DNA of 64,000 nt. Origin: a virus. The stretch is taken from positions 43,283 through 107,282 of IMG/VR virus record IMGVR_UViG_3300042569_000338; one strand, given 5' to 3'. Positions 48,720 to 58,339 of the stretch are shown here, in pieces. The notes beneath the pieces are model-generated. The model did not search any database. It saw only the letters and a program-made list of their open reading frames with translations, and was not told the origin of the DNA. Both the position numbers and the translations under genes were made by a program. Each line of letters begins with the position of its first letter. The stretch's first letter is position 1.

Positions 48720-49684
48720 ACAGAGGCTAGTTTTTTAAGTTTCAATTTTTGTTCCAAAGTGATCAATGCATCTTGATTATCTTCATCTGCTAAGAATCTG
48801 ATTAAATCATCTTCATCTTTTGCAATAGCATGTTCACCTTCATATACTTTGTCATTTGCTTTTATTCTATAAATAGAATGTGCAACTGCTTGTTTTACTA
48901 AATCTTTAATATGGAGTAAGTTTTCACTCATGTCTGCAAATCTGTTAAACACTTCTACAGGATTTAAACCAGCGTGTTTACCATTTTTGAATTCAGTTTG
49001 TTTTAATAGGTTGTCTACTTGGTTATATACAGACTCTTCTTTAGAATCTTCACTAACTGGTAAACCTAATAATCTTGCTACCTTACGTTTCTTTTCAGGA
49101 GTCATTGCATCAAACTTAACAATAGCCTTGTTGATCAATTGTTTCTTCTTGAAAATCACTTGGTTTTCAATCTCATCATCAGCAACATAAAATTGTATAT
49201 CTGCTGAATATTCACCACGCTCCCATGCTTGATAGCTAGAAGCAATTGTTGGATGAACTCTTAACCATGCAAAAGCTAACTCTTGAGATGGATTACTAAA
49301 ATCAAAGAAGTTATCACCATCCATTAACTTAACAGCTTGTACATGTAGTACATCATCTGTAGATGTAGACAATCCATAGTTCCAAAATTTAGAACGAGGA
49401 CCTAAGTCAATATCACCCATAGCAGCTTCAAGTTTAGCTTTCAATGCTGTAACTCTTTCAACTTCTAACTCTCTTTCAAGATTATCACTAATGCGTCTAA
49501 TGTAAGCAGCATTTGGATCAAGACCTGTTCTGTACTGTCCATCAAGTTCTTTATAAGGATACTTGAAAACACCTGTACCAGGAATTCTTGTTAAGCCTTT
49601 CTGTGCAAGACCAGCCTGCATCGTTTGTAACTGAGAATTGTTATACTCTTTTTTTAACGTAGAGATTTTTCCTATCTTACCCAT
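48716..49684 (-). CDS. Capsid-adjacent structural protein, unknown (322 aa)
   Basis: 322 residues, mostly helical and charged, with a central WNYGLSTSTDDVLHVQAVKL and AWLRVHPTIASSYQAWERGE. It follows the capsid gene after a 168-base structured spacer and begins with the recurring AAACCAA...AACTACATATG leader. Probably a head-completion or minor capsid component by context. No catalytic motif recognised. Confidence 0.55.
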   Translation of the reverse strand: MGKIGKISTLKKEYNNSQLQTMQAGLAQKGLTRIPGTGVFKYPYKELDGQYRTGLDPNAAYIRRISDNLERELEVERVTALKAKLEAAMGDIDLGPRSKFWNYGLSTSTDDVLHVQAVKLMDGDNFFDFSNPSQELAFAWLRVHPTIASSYQAWERGEYSADIQFYVADDEIENQVIFKKKQLINKAIVKFDAMTPEKKRKVARLLGLPVSEDSKEESVYNQVDNLLKQTEFKNGKHAGLNPVEVFNRFADMSENLLHIKDLVKQAVAHSIYRIKANDKVYEGEHAIAKDEDDLIRFLADEDNQDALITLEQKLKLKKLASV

Positions 49685-49707
49685 ATGTAGTTGTTTTTTA
49701 TTGGTTT
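49685..49707 (-). promoter_or_regulatory. Conserved translation leader (copy 1)
   Basis: Minus strand: AAACCAAT, A-rich spacer, then AACTAC directly before ATATG. The same arrangement precedes genes at 52729 and 59171. It has no Shine-Dalgarno match. Confidence 0.6.
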
Positions 49708-49712
49708 ATTTG

Positions 49713-49814
49713 CAGATGGTTCCCATTGAAGGGAATGCGGTGGGGCATGGAGCCCAAACCCATCCATCTGTGTAAGAAGATTCCCCCTCGTTGAGGGAGG
49801 GGGGAACATCTTCT
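49713..49814 (-). terminator. Structured, GC-rich spacer after the capsid gene
   Basis: Two nested stem-loop groups within 102 bases. The first is AGAAGA...TCTTCT (49775-49814) enclosing TTCCCCC / GGGGGAA-type pairing. The second has outer arms CAGATGG / CCATCTG (49713-49770) with an inner TTCCC / GGGAA. Only short T tracts follow. It could be a partial terminator or a barrier that protects capsid mRNA. Confidence 0.6.
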
Positions 49815-49852
49815 CTGTGTAGTTTTAAGGATTTTAACCCTTAACTCTTTTA

Positions 49853-51406
49853 TTAGAATTGAGGAATTTCTTCAATCAATACTGTTCTAGATAAATCTTC
49901 AATGAATACATCACAACGATCTTTCATCCAGATTTCGTATCCTGGGAATTTATTTGCAGAACTCATACCTTGAGACTTAGCAAAGCCTAAGTGGTGACGA
50001 GTACCATCAATATAACCCCAAGTCATAGAAGGAGCACCCTTCATACGTACTTCACGAATGTTGTTGATCATAGAACCATCAGACATTGGAGATACATCAA
50101 ACACCATAAATACTGGAGTTGACTTCTTATTCTGACCAAATTCTAAGTTTGTTTGAGGAAGATCTAATTCTTTCAAGTGGATCAATTCAACACGACCAGT
50201 CTCACGTGTAACCATTGCATCAAATGCAAAGTTGTAAGTAATGTGTTGACCTTCTCCTTGTAAATATCTGTTACCAGAATCAGCCATGAAAGTTAAACCT
50301 GAATTCAATGCATCATTCTTTAAAGCTTGTTGGAACACGTCAAAACCAGCTTCGTTAGTGTACATTTTAACTCTACGATCCTTAACATCAACACGTCTGT
50401 AGAACAAGTCACCAAACACTGAACGAATCAAGTTTGCAGTGAACTCACCACGGTTGTATTGTACTAAGTTACCGTTATTACGCATTCTGTGGTAAACACC
50501 AGCAGATGTACGCTTTAATTCTTGCTTAGAACCATTAGTCTTCACGGTACCAGGCTTAGCCCAGATCATACGCTTAACTTTTAATTCTAACATAGACTTA
50601 CGCATCCAGAACTCAATAAATGGTTCCCACTTAACATCATTACGAGTTAAAGGTAATTGGTTACGTCTTTGAGGAGCATATACTAAAATGTCTAAAGCTT
50701 TACCAGAAGCATCAACCATCATCTTATCATCAGCCCACTCAGTGATTTTGTGCTCATAACCATATGCAGAACCTAAAGATTCAAACATTGTGATTTGCTC
50801 ACCTAAACGAGGAAGACCTAATAAGTCTTGGTCAAATTCACCAATTGCAGCATCAACTAATTCCAATTCAATACCAACTCTTAAGAAGTTAGGACTAACG
50901 AAATCTACAGTTGGATTGTCTGTAACTAAAGTGAAAGTGTATAAGTAACCCATGTTCCAGTTTACTGGATCTTTGATTACATAGAAACGAGGACCATACT
51001 GACGAGTACCTACAGATACAATTGCATTCTTAGAGAACTCATTAGTATCAATTACTAATTGGAATTCTTGACCATCAATACCTGGCTTGCTCAGCTCTAA
51101 AGTACTTGTTGGAATGTCAATGATTTTAGGGAACTTGTATGGAACTTGTACCTGCCACTTCCAAGCATCACTGTTGTTGTCAATATAGTAAGGAGTGCTC
51201 TTGTTAATCATGTCCAAGAAGTCATTACTGTAAAGAGAGCTTTGAGTATACAAACTGATAATTTTCTTATCATAATCTGCTGGCTCTGTAGAGTGAAAGC
51301 TTTCCAAGTGGTTAGCATCTGTTAATTTACCTACAGCACGCTTGTCCATAGAAGCTACTCTTGCGTAAGTAAAACCAGTTAAACCTGGAATTGTTTGAAT
51401 TGCCAT
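49853..51406 (-). CDS. Major capsid protein (crass-like)
   Basis: 517 residues, close to the usual length of crAss-like major capsid proteins. Starts MAIQTIPGLTGFTYARVAS and contains segments such as VKWEPFIEFWMRKSMLELK, GVYHRMRNNG, FGDLFYRRVDVKDRRVKMYT and EIWMKDRCDVFIEDLSRT typical of an HK97-fold capsid subunit of this group. It follows a scaffold-like acidic protein and has strongly biased codons (for example GAACGA-poor, CGT/ACT-rich), fitting high expression. A structured spacer follows. Residues 7-18 recur in the ART cargo protein. Confidence 0.85.
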   Translation of the reverse strand: MAIQTIPGLTGFTYARVASMDKRAVGKLTDANHLESFHSTEPADYDKKIISLYTQSSLYSNDFLDMINKSTPYYIDNNSDAWKWQVQVPYKFPKIIDIPTSTLELSKPGIDGQEFQLVIDTNEFSKNAIVSVGTRQYGPRFYVIKDPVNWNMGYLYTFTLVTDNPTVDFVSPNFLRVGIELELVDAAIGEFDQDLLGLPRLGEQITMFESLGSAYGYEHKITEWADDKMMVDASGKALDILVYAPQRRNQLPLTRNDVKWEPFIEFWMRKSMLELKVKRMIWAKPGTVKTNGSKQELKRTSAGVYHRMRNNGNLVQYNRGEFTANLIRSVFGDLFYRRVDVKDRRVKMYTNEAGFDVFQQALKNDALNSGLTFMADSGNRYLQGEGQHITYNFAFDAMVTRETGRVELIHLKELDLPQTNLEFGQNKKSTPVFMVFDVSPMSDGSMINNIREVRMKGAPSMTWGYIDGTRHHLGFAKSQGMSSANKFPGYEIWMKDRCDVFIEDLSRTVLIEEIPQF

Positions 51407-51442
51407 TTTTTTATTTTTTTAATTAATGTTTATTGAAATTGT

Positions 51443-52729
51443 TTATTGAAACCATGAGTTAGCTTTGACTGGTTGTTTAGATTTCACAGCACTTTTACTA
51501 ACCTGTCTGGCTACCTCACCAAACAATTCATTTGACTTTTTGGTGACACCATTCTTTTGAATCGTAGAAAGTGTAGGATCTTTTTCCAAGATCTTAAGTA
51601 AAAGAGCAACTTTCACTTTTCTTTCATGATTCTCAGGACGTTTAAGTTCTAGAATAGTACGATCAAAGTCTGTTAATGTTTCACCAGAATTTGTCTTGTA
51701 CTTATCTGTTACTAAGAAATCTTGTAGTTCACCAGCCAGTTTTGGATTAAGAGGAATACCATCAAACTCTTTTGCTTTTAGCTTGTCTTGTAACACTTGG
51801 GTTACATTATTAGCATATTGCTGTTTATATTGAGCTTGTTGTTGTAATTGTACTTCTTTCTCTTGTTCCATTTTTTGAAGCTTTACAGCTTCTTTCTTTA
51901 CTAAGACCTTGTGATGCTTTGTAGCAACACTTTCAAGATCTCCGTAGTTCTTAAGTCTTTCAACTTCAGATGTAACATCTTCAGGATCAAATCCTTGATC
52001 AGCTAAAGCTTGTTTAATTACAGAAACCTGATTTGCTTCTTGTGCAAGATCCATTTCAGCAAATGATTGAATTTGGTTATATGTACCAAAGTAATCTTTA
52101 GGATCAACTCCTTTTACAAATATGGCATCAAATGCATTACGATAATCTTCTCCAAATTGACCAATGAAGTTATCAACCACTTCAATAGCTCCTTTCTTTT
52201 TCTCAGCATTAAACTTCTCTAAGAATTGTTCTGGAGTTGTAATTGGTTCTTCTTCTTCATCTTCTCCTTGAGTGAATACACCCAGTTTGAAAAGGTCTTT
52301 AGATAAAGATGAAAATGTTGACTCAGGAGCATCATCTCCTTCCTCTTCATCAGCATCATCTTGTTTACTATCTTGTTTACTAGTTTTTGCAACTGGTTGA
52401 TTATCAGTATCTTCTGAATCATCACCATCTTCTTCATCGTCTCCACCTAATAAGAAGTCTGTTAAAGATTTCTTTTCATCAGGTTTTTTATCAGAAGTGT
52501 CATCACTAGAATTGTCTGCATCAGGTTTTTTACCTGAATTTGCAGAAGTAGTTTTTTTATCAGGAGCAGGAGGGGGAGTGTCATTAATATCCTTAATGTC
52601 ATCAGGATTAGATGTAGCACTATCAGGGCCCATTAAATCGTTTAACAATTCAGCGTTGCCCATTCCCATTTCCATTGTATCTTGGATACTAAAGTTCCCA
52701 AAACCTGGATTATCTAGATTTTCAGCCAT
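51443..52729 (-). CDS. Scaffold-like capsid assembly protein
   Basis: 428 residues. The N-terminal 150 residues are highly acidic and low-complexity (DDEEDGDDSEDTDN, DADEEEGDDAPE). The middle is a Gln-rich coiled coil (KLQKMEQEKEVQLQQQAQYK) and the C-terminus is basic (SKSAVKSKQPVKANSWF). This charge layout and the position directly upstream of the capsid gene are typical of phage scaffold proteins. A promoter candidate and the conserved leader precede it, so scaffold and capsid form a separately driven late unit. Confidence 0.75.
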   Translation of the reverse strand: MAENLDNPGFGNFSIQDTMEMGMGNAELLNDLMGPDSATSNPDDIKDINDTPPPAPDKKTTSANSGKKPDADNSSDDTSDKKPDEKKSLTDFLLGGDDEEDGDDSEDTDNQPVAKTSKQDSKQDDADEEEGDDAPESTFSSLSKDLFKLGVFTQGEDEEEEPITTPEQFLEKFNAEKKKGAIEVVDNFIGQFGEDYRNAFDAIFVKGVDPKDYFGTYNQIQSFAEMDLAQEANQVSVIKQALADQGFDPEDVTSEVERLKNYGDLESVATKHHKVLVKKEAVKLQKMEQEKEVQLQQQAQYKQQYANNVTQVLQDKLKAKEFDGIPLNPKLAGELQDFLVTDKYKTNSGETLTDFDRTILELKRPENHERKVKVALLLKILEKDPTLSTIQKNGVTKKSNELFGEVARQVSKSAVKSKQPVKANSWFQ

Positions 52730-52753
52730 ATGTAGTTGAGTTTTAATTGGTTT
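52730..52753 (-). promoter_or_regulatory. Conserved translation leader (copy 2)
   Basis: Minus strand: AAACCAATTAAAACTC then AACTACATATG, aligned almost base for base with the copies at 49685 and 59172. Confidence 0.6.
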
Positions 52754-52760
52754 TGTAATG

Positions 52761-52791
52761 TAAAAGTATACTATAGTAAATTAATATCAAA
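52761..52791 (-). promoter_or_regulatory. Putative late promoter of the scaffold-capsid unit
   Basis: Minus strand TTTG, 19-base spacer, TACTTTTA (last base differs from TAnnTTTG), 32 bases before the ATG at 52729, in a 120-base gap without coding. Spacing equals that of the promoter at 59882-59912. Confidence 0.55.
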
Positions 52792-52849
52792 GAGATGAAG
52801 CTCTATATAGATCATTATTTAAGATAATATAGCATTAATATTTTTTACT

Positions 52850-53380
52850 CTAATCTAATTTATTAATAAAGTTGTCATTTATAAGTCTAATGCTTCTTAT
52901 TGGAGCTAGGTCAGTGAGTGTAACTTGTTGAACTTCAACCCCCCACTTCTTAGCTTCCACCCTCACTTTCTTAGTAAGAGTGTTATCAATTTCAGCATCT
53001 GTACACTCATCTAATGTCATAGACATAATGACATTTTTAATGATAGCTTGTGCCATATCTGATATAGCATCTTGAGCATCCCAAACTTCTAATAAGAATA
53101 TTTTAACGTCAGCTATCTTATATTTAATCAATCCTTTCACAACAATATTCTGTTTATCTGCTGTATACAAAGATTGTGCATCAAGACTTAATGTTGTAGT
53201 GACAACATGCTGGTCAATCACCTCGTCAAACATTGGAATTTTCAAATGTATTCCAGGTTCAAGAACTTTTTTAAATTTTCCAAACCTAAGTAATACAGCT
53301 TTCTCGTAATCTCTTATTATAATTATTGGGGTTAGTTGTAACCACCAATTAGATATAATCTCAATCAGTTTATCAAACAT
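52850..53380 (-). CDS. SPFH/stomatin-prohibitin-like protein
   Basis: 176 residues. An N-terminal hydrophobic anchor (IIEIISNWWLQLTPIIII-like, residues 5-23) is followed by RDYEKAVLLRFGKFKKVLEP and GIHLKIPMFDEV, then SLDAQSLYTADKQNIVVKG and WGVEVQQVTLTDLAPIRSIR. This is the classical SPFH core of HflK/HflC, stomatin and prohibitin. It lacks the long C-terminal coiled coil, so it is a minimal domain. It starts two bases after the portal stop. Known SPFH proteins form membrane rings and regulate FtsH protease. A role in host-membrane control or superinfection is inference. Confidence 0.85.
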   Translation of the reverse strand: MFDKLIEIISNWWLQLTPIIIIRDYEKAVLLRFGKFKKVLEPGIHLKIPMFDEVIDQHVVTTTLSLDAQSLYTADKQNIVVKGLIKYKIADVKIFLLEVWDAQDAISDMAQAIIKNVIMSMTLDECTDAEIDNTLTKKVRVEAKKWGVEVQQVTLTDLAPIRSIRLINDNFINKLD

Positions 53381-53382
53381 AA

Positions 53383-55965
53383 CTATTTAGTTTTCTTGTT
53401 CGCCCTACCTTTAGCATTCTCTTTAGCAATAGCTAAATCATTTGCTTGATTCTCTCTAGATACTTTTAACTTTTCTTTTTCTACTTCAAGTTTTTGTAAA
53501 GCTAATGTATTTTTAGATTGAATATCGTTCATTTTTAATTGATAATCATTAGCAGCTTTTGTTTGTTCACGCATTAATTTATCAACTTCTAAAGCATCAG
53601 GAACTCCATTTATGTCTGTATCTGGTAATCCCCCTTTAGATTCAGCAGAAATAATAGCAATTTCTTTCTTATTAATTCTGTCTAATGCATTTTGATAATC
53701 ATCATGAGCTATTTTTTCAGCTTGCATTTGTTTAGCACTTTCAATAGCTGCCATAGATTGCTGTTGCTGTTGCTCAAGTTCTTGTTGCTTTTGTTGCATT
53801 TGTTGATCTTGCATTTGATCTTGACGATCTTTAAGTGTCTTAAACACCTTCTTCATCTGACGTACAGAGTTAGTGCTGTAAAGCTCAATGATATCATGTA
53901 ATGAACCACCGTTTTGTAAAACAGCTTGAGATAAGCCTCTAATTTCATTAAACATTTTCTGATCTTCTGGTCTATTAGTTAAATACACTTTAAGATCACG
54001 GAACTTAAGATCTGTACCATTCACTTGTACAAATGCAGATTCTCCTTCGTTAGTAATATATGAAATAGTTGACTCAGGTTTTTTAGCTTCTACATATAGT
54101 GATGCATCAATTATAGCTTGATAAAGCTGACCTAATACGTATTCATGTGCAACAAATATAGGCTCAGTTTGAGAATATGATTGTGTAATAGCAGTGTTAG
54201 TACCTGTAGCTGATTCACTAGCTGAAATAGATCCCATACGTTGTCTAGACATACCTATCAATTCCCAACACTCATTCTTTAATTGTTGAGCTAGTGTATA
54301 TCTAGATTGGATCTCTTGCGTACGTGTAAGATCAATATCACGGAACTGGTTAAATGATGATGGGCTCTTCAAATTTTCTGGAGAGTCATCAATAAACATT
54401 ACACCACGGTTACGTGCTTCCATTTCCCATACATCAAGAGCATCTTGAGCATCTCCATCTTTAGGAATAGGAATATGTCTAATAGATGTTAAATACACCT
54501 TACCAACTTCTTTTTCTAACAGCTTGTATAATTGATTCATACAAACGTTATAAAGAACCTGAAAAGGTTTCATCATATCTACCAAGCTTCTAGCTTCTGT
54601 ATTCTTAACTTCATGTACTAATCCAATGATAGGACAATAAGGAAGTAATTTATATGGTTTAATATGATAGATGTCTGGACCAATCTTAACTCCTTGGTAC
54701 CATTCATTAATCCATCCCCACTCTAACGATTGTTGTGTAGGAATAGTTCCAGATTTGTAGTTTTCATCTACTAGTAAAGATTGCTCATTACCTAACTCAT
54801 CTAAGTAAATTAATTTACCAATCTTCTTTTTAGAAATCCAATATGTACGTACAACAACATACTTGTAACCAAATGAACTAACATTAGATGTAAGACCTAA
54901 GAAGTCTTGTAAGCCATCATTGTTCTCTTTCATTTCAGACTCAATTACCATTCTTGTTTGTAACACTAATGGATCATATGTATCATATTGTACTGAATCA
55001 ATACCTGGAATAGCATTAGGATTACCTAGATTAGATTCACGTACGTTAATCAAACCATAGTCTTGTAATGAACTACGTAAGTGATCAATCTCTTCTTTAG
55101 TGATATCAGGGAACGTTTCAATAATCTCAGATAGTTCCATCACCATAACTGTACCAGCAGCATATGCTCCTTGTGCACGTCCTGAAGGATCTGAAATATA
55201 TTTTCTATCTGGTGTAGTTAAGAAGAATGTATTCTTAGGGTTAGCCACCTCAATATTAAATCCAACTTTTGAGTTATCTTCATATACATGATAGAACTCT
55301 CTAGAAGAAATTAATAAATCTCTAAACGCATCTTCACTTTTTTCTTTTAAAATAAACTCAGCTTTCTGAGCTGTTAATACATGATTAGCCCACTTCTCTG
55401 CAACAGATGTATAAGAATCAAGTTGATCTTTTACATCCTCCATTGTCATTTTTTGCAAGTCTTCGTCAGAGATTTCTTCTCCTTTTAAATCAGCTTGTTC
55501 TTGTATTTTAGACTGAGCTTGATTAATTACATAATCTTGTAATATACTTGTTTTAAATTCAAGCTCTTCAGACTTACTATCATCATCAAATGCCTTCACA
55601 CGGAAAGCATCTGGACGTTTAGAAATCTCACCTACTAATTCATTAATAGGTGTTGTCATTATAGAATAATGTTTTACATATGCAGGAAGCTGTAAATCAG
55701 CTGTTAGCATATCTGTAAAACTTCTCACCTCAGGTTCTTGGTAAAAATCCTCATGTCTTAAAATACCCTTAACAAGATCGTAGTTCTTAACAAACGTATC
55801 ACGGTTCTTTACATACTCAGCGTAAGCTTTGTTTGCAAAGTAGTCCATTGTATTCTTTATCCAACTCTCATCCATCTTTTCCTTCTCAGTTTTAAACTGA
55901 TCAGGGAAGATGTTTAAATAGGCATACCTAATTGTTGCGTCTTTTGTATATCTTATAATTGCCAT
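53383..55965 (-). CDS. Portal protein (crass-like)
   Basis: 860 residues. Follows TerL with a one-base overlap, the usual order. The N-terminal helical wing (DESWIKNTMDYFANKAYAEY, SIMTTPINELVGEISKRPDAF) and a beta clip/stem region (NPKNTFFLTTPDRKYISDPS) suit a large portal. The last 150 residues are a Gln-rich coiled coil (QDQQMQQKQQELEQQQQQSM), probably a barrel or scaffold-contacting tail. It forms the dodecameric DNA channel. Function by position and pattern. Confidence 0.8.
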   Translation of the reverse strand: MAIIRYTKDATIRYAYLNIFPDQFKTEKEKMDESWIKNTMDYFANKAYAEYVKNRDTFVKNYDLVKGILRHEDFYQEPEVRSFTDMLTADLQLPAYVKHYSIMTTPINELVGEISKRPDAFRVKAFDDDSKSEELEFKTSILQDYVINQAQSKIQEQADLKGEEISDEDLQKMTMEDVKDQLDSYTSVAEKWANHVLTAQKAEFILKEKSEDAFRDLLISSREFYHVYEDNSKVGFNIEVANPKNTFFLTTPDRKYISDPSGRAQGAYAAGTVMVMELSEIIETFPDITKEEIDHLRSSLQDYGLINVRESNLGNPNAIPGIDSVQYDTYDPLVLQTRMVIESEMKENNDGLQDFLGLTSNVSSFGYKYVVVRTYWISKKKIGKLIYLDELGNEQSLLVDENYKSGTIPTQQSLEWGWINEWYQGVKIGPDIYHIKPYKLLPYCPIIGLVHEVKNTEARSLVDMMKPFQVLYNVCMNQLYKLLEKEVGKVYLTSIRHIPIPKDGDAQDALDVWEMEARNRGVMFIDDSPENLKSPSSFNQFRDIDLTRTQEIQSRYTLAQQLKNECWELIGMSRQRMGSISASESATGTNTAITQSYSQTEPIFVAHEYVLGQLYQAIIDASLYVEAKKPESTISYITNEGESAFVQVNGTDLKFRDLKVYLTNRPEDQKMFNEIRGLSQAVLQNGGSLHDIIELYSTNSVRQMKKVFKTLKDRQDQMQDQQMQQKQQELEQQQQQSMAAIESAKQMQAEKIAHDDYQNALDRINKKEIAIISAESKGGLPDTDINGVPDALEVDKLMREQTKAANDYQLKMNDIQSKNTLALQKLEVEKEKLKVSRENQANDLAIAKENAKGRANKKTK

Positions 55966-58007
55966 TATGTAAACAATTTATTTCTTTTATATTTATTATG
56001 AGAGGTTCCAAACATCCCACCTCTTGATTCTGTAAACAGTACGTTTCCTTTCTTCTTACTAAACATTGCCTTCACTCTATCATCAGATGTTCCACCAATC
56101 TTACCCATAATAGGGTCCATCTTTAATGCTTGTGCAATGGCTAACTCTGCAGCAATGATTCTATCAAAGTTACCTGAATCATTGTATTGTATAATCTCTT
56201 CAAGCAATACAGGATCAAATATCTTACTCACCCCTAGAACTTCTCTTATAGTATCACCAGCCTCATTTGTTTCTTTGAATATCACAGACTCCATATACTT
56301 CTTTAAGCAGGTGTGAAGATACTCAATTATTTTGTCACTTGAACGATGAATTCCATAATCTCTTTTAACTGTTGTGTTTGGAACAATTTCTTTAAGCCAT
56401 TCAGGTTGTTTCTCTAAATAGTGAGCATCCCCTTTGGCCTTCATATATTCTATAAATGATATATCATCATTCTCACACAGTGTTCTTGCATTGTAATACT
56501 TAATAAGAAGTCTAGCTTGTTCTTCCCAAATCTCTTTCTTATCAGGTCTTGCACAATACGAAGCTACGAACATATCTTGATACTTCTCACCACTAATTTC
56601 ATGCATTCTTTTATATATGAATACAGAACCAAGTGAACTTGAATACACAGACTTACCTTGTCTATAAGGGTCAACTCCTGCTACATACAATCCATAAGGA
56701 GGGTTTTCTACAGGGAATTCATATATAACTATAGGAGCATCTTTTGTATCACTGTTCTTTAATGGAAAGTTAGATATAGGAAGCTTGTCTGTAAACTCAT
56801 GCTCAATACCATTTTCTCCAGAGAACAATGTAACAGGAGTTCCTGTTCTTTCTTGTTGTAACAGTCTGGTTTTCTGTCTCTTAGCTGATTCAATATCAAA
56901 GATGTTTGTATCCTCATTCAAGAAGATATCATCCACCTCCATTGGGTAGTACATCTTCTCCTTCAAATAAGCAATTCTATCTCCAGCCTTTTTAAGTCTT
57001 TCTAGGTTCTTCTCTGTAATCTCTTTAGCTCTTTCCTCATCACCCACTAACATTTCAACGTTATATAAGTCTGATCCAGTAGGCTCATTTAAGAAAGCTC
57101 CTAATGTAGATTTCTCTTTAGCTTCCATTCTATATTTAGCTGGGATGAATAAGCCATGTATACGCTTATCATCTTTTGCATTATTATATGTAAGGAAATT
57201 AAAGTTGTCTACGTCAAACATCAGGGATTTTGCATCCTGAAATTTCTTCATATCACCACCAGTGCCTGTGAGAATTGGAGAACATCCCCAACCATAGGGT
57301 GTAGTGAAACCTGGTATAGCCGCCTGTAAACCTCTAAGAAAATTTCCTTTACCAATCTCATCTATAATTAATTTACGTGGTTTTGTACCTGCAATTGCTT
57401 CTTCATTATTACCTTCATCAAGGTTACGTATCAGAATGGAAGAGAATGGGATACGTTCACCAGATTTGGTTTTAATACCTAATGTGACCTGGTTTTTCCA
57501 GTTATCCTCAATTCTCTGCCATCTCCAATACTCAGGGATAAAGTTTAATCCTTTATCTATTTTATCCGTAATAAGTTTTATATCTGGTGCATTCAAACCA
57601 GCAATAATATTCTGGGAGTTCTCATCAAATGTTGCACCCCATGCAATATAGGATGCTTCAAGAACGGATTTAGCAAAACGTCTAATACCTAGAATAACCA
57701 AGCCCTTTTTTTCCTGTTGGGCTCTATCAATTTCGTTTGTTACCAGCCACTCATTATCTCTTAAAAACGGATTAGCATATTTTTGTGCAATTCTTCCTCT
57801 ATCATCTATGACATCCACCTCAGTGTGCCATATATTTAGGTGCCAATATAAAAAGGGGTTGATATACACACCCCCCATCATAGCACCATTTAAACATAAT
57901 TCTCTATGGAAATCAAAGAACGGTTTACATTCAGCAGATTCCTTATCAGGAATACGTTTCTGATTTATGAACCAATCTTTGTAATCTATGTTTTGTAGTT
58001 CAATCAT
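55965..58007 (-). CDS. terL: Terminase large subunit
   Basis: 680 residues. ATPase motifs: Walker A-like GIRRFAKS (107-114), Walker B LIIDEIGKG (213-221) and coupling motif TGTGG (247-251). The RNase H-like nuclease begins at YVAGVDPYRQ (D446). Packages DNA into the prohead through the portal. The Walker A glycine of GKS is Ala (AKS), a variation seen in some terminases. Its start overlaps the stop of the 110-residue gene and its stop overlaps the portal start by one base. Confidence 0.93.
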   Translation of the reverse strand: MIELQNIDYKDWFINQKRIPDKESAECKPFFDFHRELCLNGAMMGGVYINPFLYWHLNIWHTEVDVIDDRGRIAQKYANPFLRDNEWLVTNEIDRAQQEKKGLVILGIRRFAKSVLEASYIAWGATFDENSQNIIAGLNAPDIKLITDKIDKGLNFIPEYWRWQRIEDNWKNQVTLGIKTKSGERIPFSSILIRNLDEGNNEEAIAGTKPRKLIIDEIGKGNFLRGLQAAIPGFTTPYGWGCSPILTGTGGDMKKFQDAKSLMFDVDNFNFLTYNNAKDDKRIHGLFIPAKYRMEAKEKSTLGAFLNEPTGSDLYNVEMLVGDEERAKEITEKNLERLKKAGDRIAYLKEKMYYPMEVDDIFLNEDTNIFDIESAKRQKTRLLQQERTGTPVTLFSGENGIEHEFTDKLPISNFPLKNSDTKDAPIVIYEFPVENPPYGLYVAGVDPYRQGKSVYSSSLGSVFIYKRMHEISGEKYQDMFVASYCARPDKKEIWEEQARLLIKYYNARTLCENDDISFIEYMKAKGDAHYLEKQPEWLKEIVPNTTVKRDYGIHRSSDKIIEYLHTCLKKYMESVIFKETNEAGDTIREVLGVSKIFDPVLLEEIIQYNDSGNFDRIIAAELAIAQALKMDPIMGKIGGTSDDRVKAMFSKKKGNVLFTESRGGMFGTSHNKYKRNKLFT

Positions 58008-58339
58008 TATTTTCTATTTGCTAAAAACTCAGCAGCAGCTCCTGACAACTCACCCTTTCCTCTCACTTCCACCTTAGCTTCTTCCATGTTTCTTAGCTTA
58101 TCTACCACTTCTACTAGAGCAAGGTAGTTCTTCATTGTCTCCTGTACAAACTTACCCTGAGCTTCAATACTAGCTATTACCATAGGTAACATTCCTCCTT
58201 TAGCTGTAGGCTTCCACTCAATTCTATCTTTCAATTCATGTAGTGGGTTTGCATTTACATAAGCTTTCCAGGAAACAAGCTGTGCTTCTGCCCATTCAAG
58301 CTCTGTGTTTATATATGTAGTTTTTTTAATAGTCGCCAT
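58007..58339 (-). CDS. Small protein upstream of TerL, possible small terminase (110 aa)
   Basis: 110 residues, mainly helical (TELEWAEAQLVSWKAYVNAN, MVIASIEAQGKFVQETMKNY). Overlaps TerL by one base and the 93-residue gene by 14 bases. The coupled position and helical content suit a small terminase subunit, but no HTH is obvious. That assignment is inference. Confidence 0.5.
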   Translation of the reverse strand: MATIKKTTYINTELEWAEAQLVSWKAYVNANPLHELKDRIEWKPTAKGGMLPMVIASIEAQGKFVQETMKNYLALVEVVDKLRNMEEAKVEVRGKGELSGAAAEFLANRK

